This document shows positions 1-7,792 of a stretch of 18,753 nt of DNA, piece after piece; position 1 is the stretch's first letter; each line of letters begins with the position of its first letter. The position numbers and the translations under genes were made by a program. The notes under the pieces were generated by a model, which saw nothing but the letters and a program-made list of their open reading frames with translations, did no database searches and had not been told where the DNA came from. Origin of the DNA: Frankiaceae bacterium (GTDB taxonomy: Bacteria > Actinomycetota > Actinomycetes > JADGOU01); the NCBI GenBank assembly GCA_017882835.1, contig JADGOU010000019.1, forward strand, positions 1 to 18,753. Direction: 5' to 3'.

Positions 1-180
1 CGGCTACGGCACAGCCGGTACGGCGTGTCGCGGTCGCGTCCGATGCCGACGGCGGGTGAAGGCGCTCGGGGCAACCAGCTTCACCCGGCTACGGCACAGA
101 CAAGTCCTGCCCATCGGCAGTTTCACCGGCTCGAATGGCTGCCGGGATGGCGGTGGTGTCCGGCCGCCGGACCGCGGGCG
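1..180. other. Non-coding stretch downstream of asd with repeats
   Basis: No convincing gene is seen here. The 14-base sequence CGGCTACGGCACAG occurs twice as a direct repeat, at 1-14 and 86-99. An inverted repeat CGGGTGAAG / CTTCACCCG (53-61 and 79-87) can form a 9-bp stem with a 17-base loop. Together with a compact hairpin nearer the asd stop, it could end transcription of the lysC-asd unit. Reading frames crossing this region continue into the antisense of asd and look like shadows. Confidence 0.5.
158..172 (-). terminator. Candidate hairpin terminator of lysC-asd
   Basis: GTCCGG-CCG-CCGGAC forms a 6-bp perfect stem with a 3-base loop, beginning about 9 bases past the asd stop codon. There is no T-tract, which is common for high-GC actinobacterial hairpins, so its function is inferred from position only. 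Confidence 0.4.
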
Positions 181-1257
181 TCAACCGGCGGTGAGCTCCG
201 CCGCCACCAGCTCGGCGATCTGCGCGGTGTTCAGAGCGGCACCCTTGCGCAGGTTGTCCCCGCACAGGAACAGCTCCAACGCGCGCGGGTCGTCCAGCGA
301 CTGGCGCACTCGGCCGACCCAGGTGGGGTCGGTGCCCACCGCGTCCGCCGGCGTCGGGAACTCGCCGGCTTTCGGGTCGTCGAGGAGCACCACTCCGGGC
401 GCGCCACGGAGCACCGCCTGCGCCTCGATCGCCGGCACCGGCCGGCTGAACACAGCGTGGACGACTAACGAGTGCGTCGTCACCACGGGCACCCGCACAC
501 AGGTCGCCGACACCCGCAGGTCCGGCAGCCCGAGAATCTTGCGGCTCTCGTTGCGGACCTTGAGCTCCTCCGAGCTCCAGCCGGCTTCCTTCAGCGAACC
601 GGCCCAGGGCACGACGTTGAGCGCCAGCGGCGCCGGGAAGGGCCCCAGGTCGTCACCGACCACGCGGCGCAGGTCTCCGGGCCGGACGCCGACGTCGCGC
701 GCGCCGGCCACCTTGGCGGTCTGGTCATACAGCGTGTCGATGCCCGCCTGCCCGGCGCCGGACGCCGCCTGGTACGACGCCACCACCAGCGACTCCAGCC
801 CGAACCGCCGGTGCAGCGCGCCAAGGGCGACCACGAGGGTGAGCGTGGTGCAGTTCGGATTGCTGATGATGCCGCGCGGCCGGTGCCGGGCCGCCTCCGG
901 GTTGACCTCGGGCACGACCAGCGGCACGTCGTCGTCCATCCGGAAAGCGCCGGAGTTGTCCACCACCACCGCGCCGTACGACGCGGCGACCGGCGCCCAC
1001 TGCGCGGACACCTCGTCCGGGACGTCGAACATCGCCACGTCCACACCGGCGAAGACCTCGGGCGCGAGCGCCTGCACCTCGACTTCCGTGTGTCGAACGG
1101 ACAGCCGCCGGCCGGTGGAGCGCGGGCTCGCGACCAGCCGGATCTCGCCCCAGACGTCCGGCCGGGTAGTGAGCAGGTCGAGCATCACCGAGCCGACCGC
1201 GCCGGTCGCCCCGACCACGGCCAGCGTCGGCTTGGCCTCGGCTGCGAGCGGGCTCAT
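181..1257 (-). CDS. asd: Aspartate-semialdehyde dehydrogenase
   Basis: The product is 358 aa, the usual length for the family. It reduces aspartyl-4-phosphate to aspartate semialdehyde with NADPH in the cytosol, the branch point to lysine/diaminopimelate, threonine and methionine. The N-terminal nucleotide-binding loop VGATGAVGS is at about residues 15-23. The catalytic cysteine lies in the hallmark GIISNPNCTT (Cys136), and the catalytic histidine is probably His262 in TTHSLVVHAVF. The C-terminal GDNLRKGAALNTAQIAE is typical of the family. The ATG start overlaps the lysC stop in an ATGA arrangement (1254-1257), so the two genes are translationally coupled, as is usual in actinobacteria. No truncation or missing key residue is seen. 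The identification is secure. Confidence 0.97.
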   Translation of the reverse strand: MSPLAAEAKPTLAVVGATGAVGSVMLDLLTTRPDVWGEIRLVASPRSTGRRLSVRHTEVEVQALAPEVFAGVDVAMFDVPDEVSAQWAPVAASYGAVVVDNSGAFRMDDDVPLVVPEVNPEAARHRPRGIISNPNCTTLTLVVALGALHRRFGLESLVVASYQAASGAGQAGIDTLYDQTAKVAGARDVGVRPGDLRRVVGDDLGPFPAPLALNVVPWAGSLKEAGWSSEELKVRNESRKILGLPDLRVSATCVRVPVVTTHSLVVHAVFSRPVPAIEAQAVLRGAPGVVLLDDPKAGEFPTPADAVGTDPTWVGRVRQSLDDPRALELFLCGDNLRKGAALNTAQIAELVAAELTAG

Positions 1258-1778
1258 CGGCCACTCCCGCCGTACACCATCGCCGGCGAGTCGCCGGCAG
1301 CCTCCAGCTCGAATGCGGCGTGCACCGCCGCCACCGCCGCCGGTACGTCGACGTCGCGGCAGACCACCGATATCCGGATCTCCGAGGTGGAGATGATCTC
1401 GACGTTCACGCCCGCGTCGGCGAGCGCGCCGAAGAAGGTGGCCGAGACCCCCGGGTGCGATCGCATCCCGGCACCAACCAGCGACACCTTGCCGATGTGG
1501 TCGTCGTAGAGCAGCGACTCGAAGCCCACTTGCGGCTGCACCTTGGTCAAGGCGGCCATCGCCGGCGTGCCGTCCGCGGTGGGCACCGTGAAGGTGATGT
1601 CGGTGCGCCCGGTGGCCGCCACCGAGGTGTTCTGCACGATCATGTCGATGTTGACGTCGGCGTCCGCCAGGGCGCGAAGGATGCTGGCCGCGTTGCCGGG
1701 CTTGTCCGGCACGCCGACCACTGTCACCTTGGCCTCACTGCGGTCGTGCGCCACCCCGGAGATGATCGCCTGCTCCAT
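1254..1778 (-). CDS. lysC: Aspartokinase beta subunit, nested in-frame start within lysC
   Basis: An ATG at 1778 begins MEQAIISGVAHDRSEAK, in the same frame as lysC, and is preceded by a perfect AGGAGG (1784-1789) with a 5-base spacer. Initiation here would give 174 aa containing both ACT domains and no kinase domain. Separately initiated regulatory subunits of about this size are established for aspartokinases of Corynebacterium glutamicum and Bacillus subtilis (alpha2-beta2 enzymes), and the start lies at the equivalent place. That it is used here is inference from the strong ribosome binding site and family precedent. Confidence 0.75.
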   Translation of the reverse strand: MEQAIISGVAHDRSEAKVTVVGVPDKPGNAASILRALADADVNIDMIVQNTSVAATGRTDITFTVPTADGTPAMAALTKVQPQVGFESLLYDDHIGKVSLVGAGMRSHPGVSATFFGALADAGVNVEIISTSEIRISVVCRDVDVPAAVAAVHAAFELEAAGDSPAMVYGGSGR

Positions 1779-2525
1779 GCTCTCCTCCTCGGGCACCGCA
1801 CAGACCCACGTGCCGCTTTTCGAGACGAACGACGACCGGACGTGCACGGGCATCTGGTACCGGCGGGCGTACTCGACGCAGCGCACCATGAGCACCTTCG
1901 CGCCGCAGGCCGCCATCTCCAGCATCTCCTCGTACGAGATGCGGTCCAGCTTGCGCGCGGTCGGCACCAACCGCGGGTCGGCGGTGTAGACGCCGTCGAC
2001 ATCGGTGTAGATCTCGCAGACCTCGGCGGACAGGGCAGCGGCGAGCGCTACGGCGGTGGTGTCCGAGCCGCCACGACCCAGCGTGGTGATGTCCTTGGTG
2101 TCCTGCGACACACCCTGAAAGCCGGCGACGATCGCGACCGCTCCGTCGTCCAGCGCACCCCGGATCCGCCCCGGGGTCACGTCGATGATCCGGGCCTTGC
2201 CGTGCACGGAGTCGGTGATCACCCCGGCCTGGCTGCCGGTGAACGACCGCGCCTCCAGCCCCAGGCTGGCGATCGCCATGGCCAGCAGCGCCATGGAGAT
2301 GCGCTCACCGGCGGTCAGCAGCATGTCCAGCTCGCGCCCCGGTGGCAGCGGGCTCACCTGCTCGGCGAGCTCGAGCAGCTCGTCGGTGGTGTCACCCATG
2401 GCGGACACCACGACGACCACGTCGTTGCCCGCCTTGCGAGTGTCGACGATGCGGGCCGCCACCCGGCGGATCCGATCTGCGTCGGCGACGGAGGACCCGC
2501 CGTACTTCTGCACGACGAGTGGCAC
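1254..2525 (-). CDS. lysC: Aspartokinase, alpha subunit (feedback-regulated)
   Basis: The product is 423 aa from the GTG at 2525; it phosphorylates aspartate at the head of the Lys/Thr/Met pathway. I chose this start because the conserved N-terminus PLVVQKYGGSSV follows directly and GGAG lies 8 bases upstream. The open frame runs further up to 2630 but that part resembles no aspartokinase. The kinase domain (about residues 1-245) carries KYGGSS, the LLTAGERIS segment and the GRGGSDTTA loop. Two ACT domains occupy about residues 262-423 (SEAKVTVVGVPDKPGNAA and HIGKVSLVGAGMRSHPGVSA) and normally bind lysine and/or threonine. A second, internal start yields a separate beta subunit (listed separately). 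The gene overlaps asd by 4 bases. It is upstream-flanked by a 105-base gap holding a possible promoter. Confidence 0.97.
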   Translation of the reverse strand: MPLVVQKYGGSSVADADRIRRVAARIVDTRKAGNDVVVVVSAMGDTTDELLELAEQVSPLPPGRELDMLLTAGERISMALLAMAIASLGLEARSFTGSQAGVITDSVHGKARIIDVTPGRIRGALDDGAVAIVAGFQGVSQDTKDITTLGRGGSDTTAVALAAALSAEVCEIYTDVDGVYTADPRLVPTARKLDRISYEEMLEMAACGAKVLMVRCVEYARRYQMPVHVRSSFVSKSGTWVCAVPEEESMEQAIISGVAHDRSEAKVTVVGVPDKPGNAASILRALADADVNIDMIVQNTSVAATGRTDITFTVPTADGTPAMAALTKVQPQVGFESLLYDDHIGKVSLVGAGMRSHPGVSATFFGALADAGVNVEIISTSEIRISVVCRDVDVPAAVAAVHAAFELEAAGDSPAMVYGGSGR

Positions 2526-2559
2526 GGCGTGCGCTCCGATCCGCTGGACTCCGCCGGGA

Positions 2560-2565
2560 AGTCTA
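2560..2565 (-). promoter_or_regulatory. Possible -10 box of lysC-asd
   Basis: TAGACT (TAnnnT pattern) lies 35 bases before the lysC GTG, in the only gap (2526-2630) between lysC and the upstream oxidoreductase gene. No good -35 hexamer was found. A GGAG ribosome binding site follows at 2534-2537. Confidence 0.3.
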
Positions 2566-2630
2566 CCGACAGCCGCCGCCGTTGCCGGGTCGGCGCAACC
2601 CTCGGCGGCGAGCCCGCCACCGGCTCGCAT

Positions 2631-4025
2631 TCATAACCCGTAGGCCTCGAGCAGCCGCAGCCAAACCTCGCTCACCGTCGGAAACGACGGTACGGCGTGC
2701 CAAAGCCGATCCAGCGGTACCTCGCCCACCACGGCAACCGTCGCCGAGTGCAGCAGCTCGGCCAGCCCCGGGCCGGTGAAGGTGGCGCCGATCAGCACCC
2801 GGCGCTCGTCGTCCACGACGAGCTGGCAGGTACCAGCGATCCCGGTCCCGAGGGTGGACGCGCCAGCGACCGAGCCGGTGTCCACGGCGACCACCCGGAC
2901 CGACAGGCCCCGCTCGCGCGCCTGCGCCTCGGTGAGCCCGACCGCGCACACCTGTGGGTCGGTGAACGTCACCCGCGGCACCATGTCGACGCTGGAGCGG
3001 TCGACCGCGTCTCGGCCGAGGATGACGTCAGCGGCGATCCGAGCCTGGTACTTGCCCATGTGTGTCAACAGCGCCCGGCCGTTGCAGTCCCCGACCGCAT
3101 ACAGCCAGTCGCCGTCCACCCCGGTGACCTGCAGCCGGTCGTCGGTCGGCACCGGTCGACCCGGCTCCAGGCCGACGGTTTCCAGCCCGATGTCGGCCGT
3201 CCGGGGCCGGCGCCCGACGGCGACCAGGATCTCGTCCGCGTTGATCTCTCGGTCGTCGGCCAGGGTCGCCGTCACCGGTCCGTCCGCGCCGTCCCGCCGT
3301 ACGGCGGTCAGCGCGACACCCGTGGTCACCGCGATGCCCTCGGCCTCGAAGGCCCGGCGTACCTGCTCGCCGGCGAACGGCTCCTCCCGAGCAAGCAGCC
3401 GCGGGCCGCCCTCGACGACGGTGACCTCGCGCGCACCGAGCCGGCGGAAGGCCTGTGCCAGCTCGGCACCGACCGCCCCACCACCGATCACCATCAGCCG
3501 GGCCGGCACCTCCTTGGCCCCGGTCGCGGTCCGGTTGTCCCACGGCCGGGACTCGCGCAGGCCCGGCACCGGAGGCATAGCCGCGGAGGTGCCGGTCGCC
3601 AGCACGACCGCCCGGTTCGCCGTCAGCCGGCGGGCGCCACCCGCGGTCAGCGCCACCTCGACCGCCCGGAGGCCGACGAGCCGGCTGGCGCCCCGGACCA
3701 GATCGATGTGGCGCTCGGTGAGCCAAGGAACCTGGCCGTCGTCGTGCCAGCTCGAGGTCATGTAGTCGCGCTGGGCCAGCGCTGCCGCCACGTCGATCTC
3801 GCCGGTCATGGCCGCGGCCGCCCCCGGCACCCGGCGGGCGGCGGCCAGCACGTCACCGGGGCGAATCAACGTCTTGCTCGGGATGCAGCCCCAGTAAGAG
3901 CATTCGCCGCCCACCAGTTCGGGCTCGACCAGGGCCACGGACAGACCGCCCTCGGCACACCGGCCGGCCACTGTCTCGCCGGCCGGACCGGCGCCCAAGA
4001 CGACCACGTCGTACGAGTCGGGCAT
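2631..4025 (-). CDS. Class-I FAD/NAD(P) disulfide oxidoreductase (lipoamide dehydrogenase-like)
   Basis: The product is 464 aa, with an ATG start and GGAGG 7 bases upstream. The FAD-binding Rossmann motif VVVLGAGPAGETVA is at residues 7-20, the redox-active cysteine pair at Cys42/Cys47 (GGECSYWGCIPSK), the NAD(P)-binding motif VIGGGAVGAELA at 179-190, the second FAD motif YAVGDCNG at 309-316, and a C-terminal dimerisation domain follows. It resembles dihydrolipoyl dehydrogenase and mercuric reductase. The catalytic His of lipoamide dehydrogenases (HPT-x-SE) is replaced: here the motif is PSFPTVSE, with Phe448 at the His position and Glu453 kept. No lipoyl-dependent complex gene is nearby, and no metal-binding NmerA-type extension is seen. 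The substrate is therefore unknown; another thiol or quinone is possible. The gene sits between DUF5063 and lysC, 43 bases after the former. Confidence 0.85.
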   Translation of the reverse strand: MPDSYDVVVLGAGPAGETVAGRCAEGGLSVALVEPELVGGECSYWGCIPSKTLIRPGDVLAAARRVPGAAAAMTGEIDVAAALAQRDYMTSSWHDDGQVPWLTERHIDLVRGASRLVGLRAVEVALTAGGARRLTANRAVVLATGTSAAMPPVPGLRESRPWDNRTATGAKEVPARLMVIGGGAVGAELAQAFRRLGAREVTVVEGGPRLLAREEPFAGEQVRRAFEAEGIAVTTGVALTAVRRDGADGPVTATLADDREINADEILVAVGRRPRTADIGLETVGLEPGRPVPTDDRLQVTGVDGDWLYAVGDCNGRALLTHMGKYQARIAADVILGRDAVDRSSVDMVPRVTFTDPQVCAVGLTEAQARERGLSVRVVAVDTGSVAGASTLGTGIAGTCQLVVDDERRVLIGATFTGPGLAELLHSATVAVVGEVPLDRLWHAVPSFPTVSEVWLRLLEAYGL

Positions 4026-4068
4026 CAGCGGGCCTCCGGGCCGGCAGACTTCGGTCAGAAGGACGGGA

Positions 4069-4689
4069 TTACGAGGAGGACTCGTCAGCCTCGTCCGGGT
4101 GCGGCTCGGGTGTGGTGTCCAGCCGGGCGTGCGCCACCACTGCCTGCAGCGCGCGCAACGCCGCGCCGGAGTGGTTGCCCCAGTGGCTCAGGTAGGAGAA
4201 CTGCCACCACCACAGCGCCTCGTCCGACCGGCCGGCGCGGTAGTGCCGCATGCCGTGGACAAGGTCCTCAGCGATGTCGGCCAGGTCGTCCGAGAGCCGG
4301 TAGCCGACCGGAGCGCCGTCGCCGTACGGGTCGAAGACTTCGACGTAGTCGTCCACGGCGTGCAGTTGCTCGGCCAACCCCTGCCGCATCGCATCTAGGT
4401 CCGGGTCCTCAGCGATGGCCGGCTCGGTGTTGTCCCGCGGAATGACATCCACCGCGGCCCCGAGCTGGGCACCAACGAAGTGCACCTGCGAGACCTCCAG
4501 CAGCAGCAACGCCACCGCCTGCGCGCCAGCGCCACCCGAGGCGACCGCGTCCAGCGCCGTGAGGAAGTCGTCGACGTGCCCCGCCACGTCGTCGGCCAGC
4601 TCAGCCCAGCTGGCCACCGCCTCGTCATTCTCGTCGGCCGCGGCGCCGACCACACGGTCGGTCGCCCGACCACTGCGAGTGTCAGACAT
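4069..4689 (-). CDS. DUF5063 domain protein
   Basis: The product is 206 aa, acidic, and of unknown function. I recognise the DUF5063 family from its typical place directly after recR in actinobacteria and from the Trp-rich helical core (DEALWWWQFSYLSHWGNH at about residues 157-174). The N-terminal part (about 20-65) is an Ala-rich helix, and the C-terminus is a short, acidic, probably disordered tail ending in ESSS. There is no signal peptide or membrane segment, so it is probably cytosolic. Its ATG overlaps the end of recR by 8 bases (4682-4689), which implies translational coupling. A link to RecR-dependent repair is only suggested by this neighbourhood; I see no catalytic motif that would support an activity. 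Confidence 0.85.
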   Translation of the reverse strand: MSDTRSGRATDRVVGAAADENDEAVASWAELADDVAGHVDDFLTALDAVASGGAGAQAVALLLLEVSQVHFVGAQLGAAVDVIPRDNTEPAIAEDPDLDAMRQGLAEQLHAVDDYVEVFDPYGDGAPVGYRLSDDLADIAEDLVHGMRHYRAGRSDEALWWWQFSYLSHWGNHSGAALRALQAVVAHARLDTTPEPHPDEADESSS

Positions 4690-5281
4690 CGATCAACCGC
4701 CTTCCTTCGAACGCGCGTCCGAGGGTCACCTCGTCGGCATACTCCAGATCTCCCCCGACCGGCAGGCCGCTGGCCAACCGGGTCACGCGCAGGCCCATCG
4801 GCTTGACCAGCCGGGCCAGGTACGTCGCCGTGGCCTCGCCCTCGAGGTTCGGGTCGGTGGCCAGGATGAGCTCGGTCACCGTGCCGTCCGCCAGCCGGAC
4901 CATCAGCTCGGGCACCCGCAGGTCATCCGGCCCGATCCCCTCGATCGGGCTGATTGCCCCGCCGAGCACGTGGTAGCGACCGCGGAACTCCCGCGTCTTC
5001 TCGATCGCGACAACGTCCTTCGGCTCCTCAACGACACACACGATCGCCAGGTCCCGGCGCGGGTCGCGGCAGATTCGACAGTCCTCGGCCTCGGCGACGT
5101 TGCCGCATATTCGGCAGAACCGCACCCGCTCCTTGACCTCGGTCAGCGCGACCACCAGACGGCGTACGTCGGCCGGGTCGGCCGCCAGCAGGTGGAACGC
5201 GATCCGCTGCGCGCTTTTCGGCCCGACGCCCGGCAGCCGGCCGAGCTCGTCGATGAGGTCTTGGACCGCGCCTTCGTACAC
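4682..5281 (-). CDS. recR: Recombination mediator protein RecR
   Basis: The product is 199 aa, the normal family length. With RecO/RecF it helps load RecA onto gapped DNA. In order it has an N-terminal helix-hairpin-helix (LGRLPGVGPKSAQRIAFHLL), a four-Cys zinc finger (FCRICGNVAEAEDCRICRD) and a Toprim domain (IVCVVEEPKDVVAIEKT, then YHVLGGAISPIEGIGPDDL). The start is the GTG at 5281: it begins VYEGAVQDLIDELG as in homologues, and TGAGGAGG, which includes the ebfC stop codon, lies just upstream. A longer frame to 5317 would overlap ebfC and adds non-conserved residues. The 7-base gap to ebfC and the 8-base overlap with the DUF5063 gene show a tight operon. Confidence 0.97.
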   Translation of the reverse strand: MYEGAVQDLIDELGRLPGVGPKSAQRIAFHLLAADPADVRRLVVALTEVKERVRFCRICGNVAEAEDCRICRDPRRDLAIVCVVEEPKDVVAIEKTREFRGRYHVLGGAISPIEGIGPDDLRVPELMVRLADGTVTELILATDPNLEGEATATYLARLVKPMGLRVTRLASGLPVGGDLEYADEVTLGRAFEGRRLIDV

Positions 5282-5288
5282 GGCCTCC

Positions 5289-5624
5289 TCAGCCGAGCCC
5301 CGGCAGGCCGAGCCCACCCATGCCGCCGGCCAGCGGGCCCATACTGCGCTCCTGCAGCTCGCTCGCGGCCCGGTTCGCGTCCCGCACCGCAGCCACGACC
5401 AGGTCCTGCAGCGTCTCGACGTCCTCGGGATTCACGGCCTCCGCCTTGATCTCCAGCGCCAGCAGCTCACCGCTGCCGGACACCGTGGCGCTGACCAAGC
5501 CACCGCCGGCCGTGCCGGTGACCTCGGTGGCGGCAAGCTCCTCCTGGGCGGCGACCAGCTGCTGCTGCATCTTCTGGGCCTGCTTCATCATCTGTTGCAT
5601 GTTGGGCTGGCCACCGGGCTTCAC
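5289..5624 (-). CDS. ebfC: YbaB/EbfC family nucleoid-associated protein
   Basis: The product is 111 aa from a GTG start with GAGGAG 6 bases upstream. The family makes tweezer-shaped homodimers that bind DNA. The Met/Gln-rich N-terminal helix (MQQMMKQAQKMQQQLVAAQ at about residues 9-27) and the core VTGTAGGGLVSATVSGSGELLALEIK are typical. So is the PEDVETLQDLVVAAVRDANR helix, followed by a Gly/Leu-rich tail (GGMGGLGLPGLG). The dnaX-ebfC-recR order is conserved across bacteria. It lies 126 bases after dnaX; a weak TAGGCT -10-like sequence in that gap might give extra transcription, but I could not support a full promoter. Confidence 0.95.
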   Translation of the reverse strand: MKPGGQPNMQQMMKQAQKMQQQLVAAQEELAATEVTGTAGGGLVSATVSGSGELLALEIKAEAVNPEDVETLQDLVVAAVRDANRAASELQERSMGPLAGGMGGLGLPGLG

Positions 5625-5750
5625 GGCGTACTCCTCGTTGGCAGGCTCCTGGTCGGTGTGGTCACGGCGAGCCTACGACGTTGCGGGACTGGCCACGACT
5701 CGCCGGAGTGATCCCGCGCCGCCTGCCGGGCGACTGCACCGGTCGAGGAC

Positions 5751-7604
5751 TCAACCGGCGTCCAGCTTGCCGATGACCCGACCCCCCAGCCCATCGCGAA
5801 CCAAGGCGATCGCGGCATCGTCGCCGGCCAGCCGAGGCGACGTGGCGCCGTCGGTGGGCTCGTCGGTGGGCTCGTCGCCGGCCGCGAAGCCATCGGCGAA
5901 GGGCGGCGGAGGACTCGCAGCCGGCACACGTGCCGGCGGATCCGTGGTCGTCGGTGCTGCAGCCGCCGGGTCACCGACCACGCAGGCGATCTCCCAGTCG
6001 ACCCCGAGGACCTGCCGCAGGGCGTCCTTGAGGACATCGACGTTGACGCCGGTCGCGAAGCTGCGGGCGATGCCTGGCGTGCTGAAGGACAGCGTGACCT
6101 CGCGCCCGGTGACGGTCGCCACCTGCGCGTACTGCGCGATCAACGTCCAGGTGCCGCGCTTGCGCGCGCGGACCGCCTCCAGCACGTCGGGCCAGGCCCG
6201 GCGCACGGCGGCGGCGTCCAGCCCGCCCCCGGCTGCCACCTCCACCGGCGAGACAGCGACCACCGGGGTTGGCCCGGCCGGCTCCGACGCCGCGGCCTCC
6301 GATACGGCGATGGGCTCGGGCGAGACGGCGGGCATGGGGGCGGCGGCACTCGGCGTTGCGGCACTCGGTGCGGCCGGCCGCACCGCAGCGCGCCGCGCCG
6401 CAGCGGGCCGCGCCGCAGCGGCGCCGTCCCCGGACGCGTCGCCGGAGACCTCGAGCCGCCGTTCCAGCCGCTCCAGCCGAGCCAGCACGCTGCTCTCGGC
6501 GGCGGCCGCCGGCAACAGCAACCGGGCACAGACCAGCTCCAGCAGCAGCCGCGGCGCCGTCGCCCCCCGCATCTCGGTCAACCCGGTGCTCAGTACGTCG
6601 GCAGAGCGCGACAGCGCGGCCATCCCGGTCCGGGCAGCCTGGGCCGTCATCCGGTCCAGCTGGTCGGCCGGCCGATCGAGCAGGCCCTTGCTGGCAGCAT
6701 CCGGCACGGCCCGCAACACGATCAGATCCCGGACGTGCTCGAGCAGGTCGGCAGCGAACCGGCGCGGATCGGTGCCGCCCTCCACCACCCGGCCGACCGC
6801 CTCGAACACGGCCCCGCCGTCGCCGGCCGCAAGGGCGTCGACCACCTCGTCGATGAGCGCGGCGTCGGTCTGGCCCAGCAGGTCCACCGCTCGTCGGTAG
6901 GTGATCCCTTCCGGCCCAGCCGCCCCGAGCAGCTGGTCGAGCACCGACAGCGAGTCGCGCACCGACCCGGCAGCTGCCCGCACCACCAGCGGGAATACCA
7001 ACGGGTCGACGTCGACGCCCTCCCGGGCGCAGATGCCGGCCAGGTGCTCGCGCAACACGGACCCGGGCACGAGGCGGAACGGGTAGTGGTGCGTGCGCGA
7101 CCGGATGGTCGAGATGACCTTCTCCGGCTCGGTGGTGGCGAACACGAAGATGACGAACTCAGGCGGCTCCTCGACGAGCTTGAGCAGGGCGTTGAAGCCC
7201 TCCTTGCTCACCATGTGCGCCTCGTCGATCACGTAGACCTTGTACCGGCTGGAGACCGGCGCGTAGAACGCGCGCTCCCGCAGCTCGCGGGCGTCGTCCA
7301 CGCCACCGTGGCTGGCGGCGTCGATCTCGGTGACGTCGAGGCTGCCCGGACCGTTCGGGGCCAGGTCGCGACAGGAGTCGCACTCCCCGCACGGCGTCGG
7401 CGTCGGACCCTGAGTGCAGTTCAGCGACCGGGCGAGGATCCGGGCCATCGAGGTCTTCCCGCAGCCGCGCGGCCCGGAGAACAGGTAGGCATGCGACATC
7501 CGCCCGTTGCGCAGCGCGTTGCGCAGGGGCTCGGTAACGTGCTCCTGGCCGATGACCTCGGCGAACATGCCCGGGCGGTACTTCCGGTAGAGCGCCAGCG
7601 ACAC
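5751..7604 (-). CDS. dnaX: DNA polymerase III subunit tau (and possibly gamma)
   Basis: The product is 617 aa from the GTG at 7604 (SLALYRKYRPGMFAEVIGQ follows). I prefer this start because the conserved N-terminus begins there and AGGGG lies 8 bases upstream. The frame extends to 7727 but would run through the SRP RNA gene. This is the clamp-loader ATPase of the replisome. It shows Walker A GPRGCGKTS (44-52), a zinc module with Cys63, Cys72, Cys75 and Cys78, Walker B VYVIDEAH (123-130), the LLKLVEEPPE segment and the SRC-like arginine region STIRSRTHHYPF. After about residue 360 come a long Ala/Pro-rich linker with a 15-base DNA repeat (about 6385-6420), then a tau C-terminal domain (RRAWPDVLEAVRARKR onward). 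The tail has a 12-base tandem repeat giving DEPTDEPTDG. I saw no A-rich slippery site for a gamma form. Confidence 0.97.
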   Translation of the reverse strand: MSLALYRKYRPGMFAEVIGQEHVTEPLRNALRNGRMSHAYLFSGPRGCGKTSMARILARSLNCTQGPTPTPCGECDSCRDLAPNGPGSLDVTEIDAASHGGVDDARELRERAFYAPVSSRYKVYVIDEAHMVSKEGFNALLKLVEEPPEFVIFVFATTEPEKVISTIRSRTHHYPFRLVPGSVLREHLAGICAREGVDVDPLVFPLVVRAAAGSVRDSLSVLDQLLGAAGPEGITYRRAVDLLGQTDAALIDEVVDALAAGDGGAVFEAVGRVVEGGTDPRRFAADLLEHVRDLIVLRAVPDAASKGLLDRPADQLDRMTAQAARTGMAALSRSADVLSTGLTEMRGATAPRLLLELVCARLLLPAAAAESSVLARLERLERRLEVSGDASGDGAAAARPAAARRAAVRPAAPSAATPSAAAPMPAVSPEPIAVSEAAASEPAGPTPVVAVSPVEVAAGGGLDAAAVRRAWPDVLEAVRARKRGTWTLIAQYAQVATVTGREVTLSFSTPGIARSFATGVNVDVLKDALRQVLGVDWEIACVVGDPAAAAPTTTDPPARVPAASPPPPFADGFAAGDEPTDEPTDGATSPRLAGDDAAIALVRDGLGGRVIGKLDAG

Positions 7605-7654
7605 GATGTCCACCCCTAACGATCCCGCTCGGTCTGCCAGCGTGGGCGAGCAAA

Positions 7655-7743
7655 GGACCCCCCGCGCACCCGCCAGAGCCCGCTTACCCTTGCTGCCTTC
7701 CGGCCCTGGGGGGTTCACAGGTTGCACGCCGCACGAGGGGTCG
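7655..7743 (-). ncRNA. ffs: Signal recognition particle RNA, small bacterial (4.5S) type
   Basis: On the minus strand the universal Ffh-binding tip is plain: CAGGGCCGGAAGGCAGCAAG, that is GCC-GGAA-GGC closed by a GGAA tetraloop, with the CAGG/AGCA symmetric loop. The termini GACCCCUCGUGC (from 7742) and GCGCGGGGGGUC (to 7656) pair over 12 bp including G-U pairs, which fixes the ends to within a few bases. The length of about 89 nt matches the small bacterial SRP RNA class. It binds Ffh and targets nascent membrane and secreted proteins. It lies about 50 bases upstream of dnaX on the same strand, a familiar actinobacterial order. A -10-like TACAGT lies 7 bases upstream. Confidence 0.93.
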
Positions 7744-7744
7744 C

Positions 7745-7759
7745 CGACTACTGTAGTCG
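7745..7759 (-). promoter_or_regulatory. Palindrome containing the likely ffs -10 box
   Basis: CGACTAC-T-GTAGTCG is a 7-bp perfect dyad. Read on the minus strand it contains TACAGT (7750-7755), a TAnnnT -10 box exactly 7 bases before the predicted 5' end of the SRP RNA. Read on the plus strand it contains TACTGT, facing the tRNA gene. No convincing -35 hexamer was found on either side. TCGCCGA is also directly repeated at 7741 and 7757. Confidence 0.45.
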
Positions 7760-7792
7760 CCGAGCTGTGGGCCGAGATGGCCGCGGGACAGC

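Noticed and set aside
56..1396. Large plus-strand open frames antisense to asd, lysC and the oxidoreductase (also 2697-4445, 13986-16718)
   Set aside because: They are classic shadow frames in high-GC DNA: Arg/Pro/Ala/His-rich, no motifs, and mirroring the codon structure of clearly identified genes on the other strand.
2526..2630. N-terminal extension of lysC to an ATG at 2630
   Set aside because: The extra 35 residues match nothing in aspartokinases; the GTG at 2525 has GGAG at proper spacing and begins the conserved PLVVQKYGGSS.
5850..5880. 12-base tandem repeat in dnaX as a possible frameshift or slippage signal for gamma
   Set aside because: It is an in-frame repeat giving DEPTDEPTDG in the C-terminal tail, with no A/T slippery heptamer or stop in another frame at the right place.
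7605..7727. N-terminal extension of dnaX
   Set aside because: It would be translated from the SRP RNA gene; the conserved DnaX N-terminus starts at 7604.
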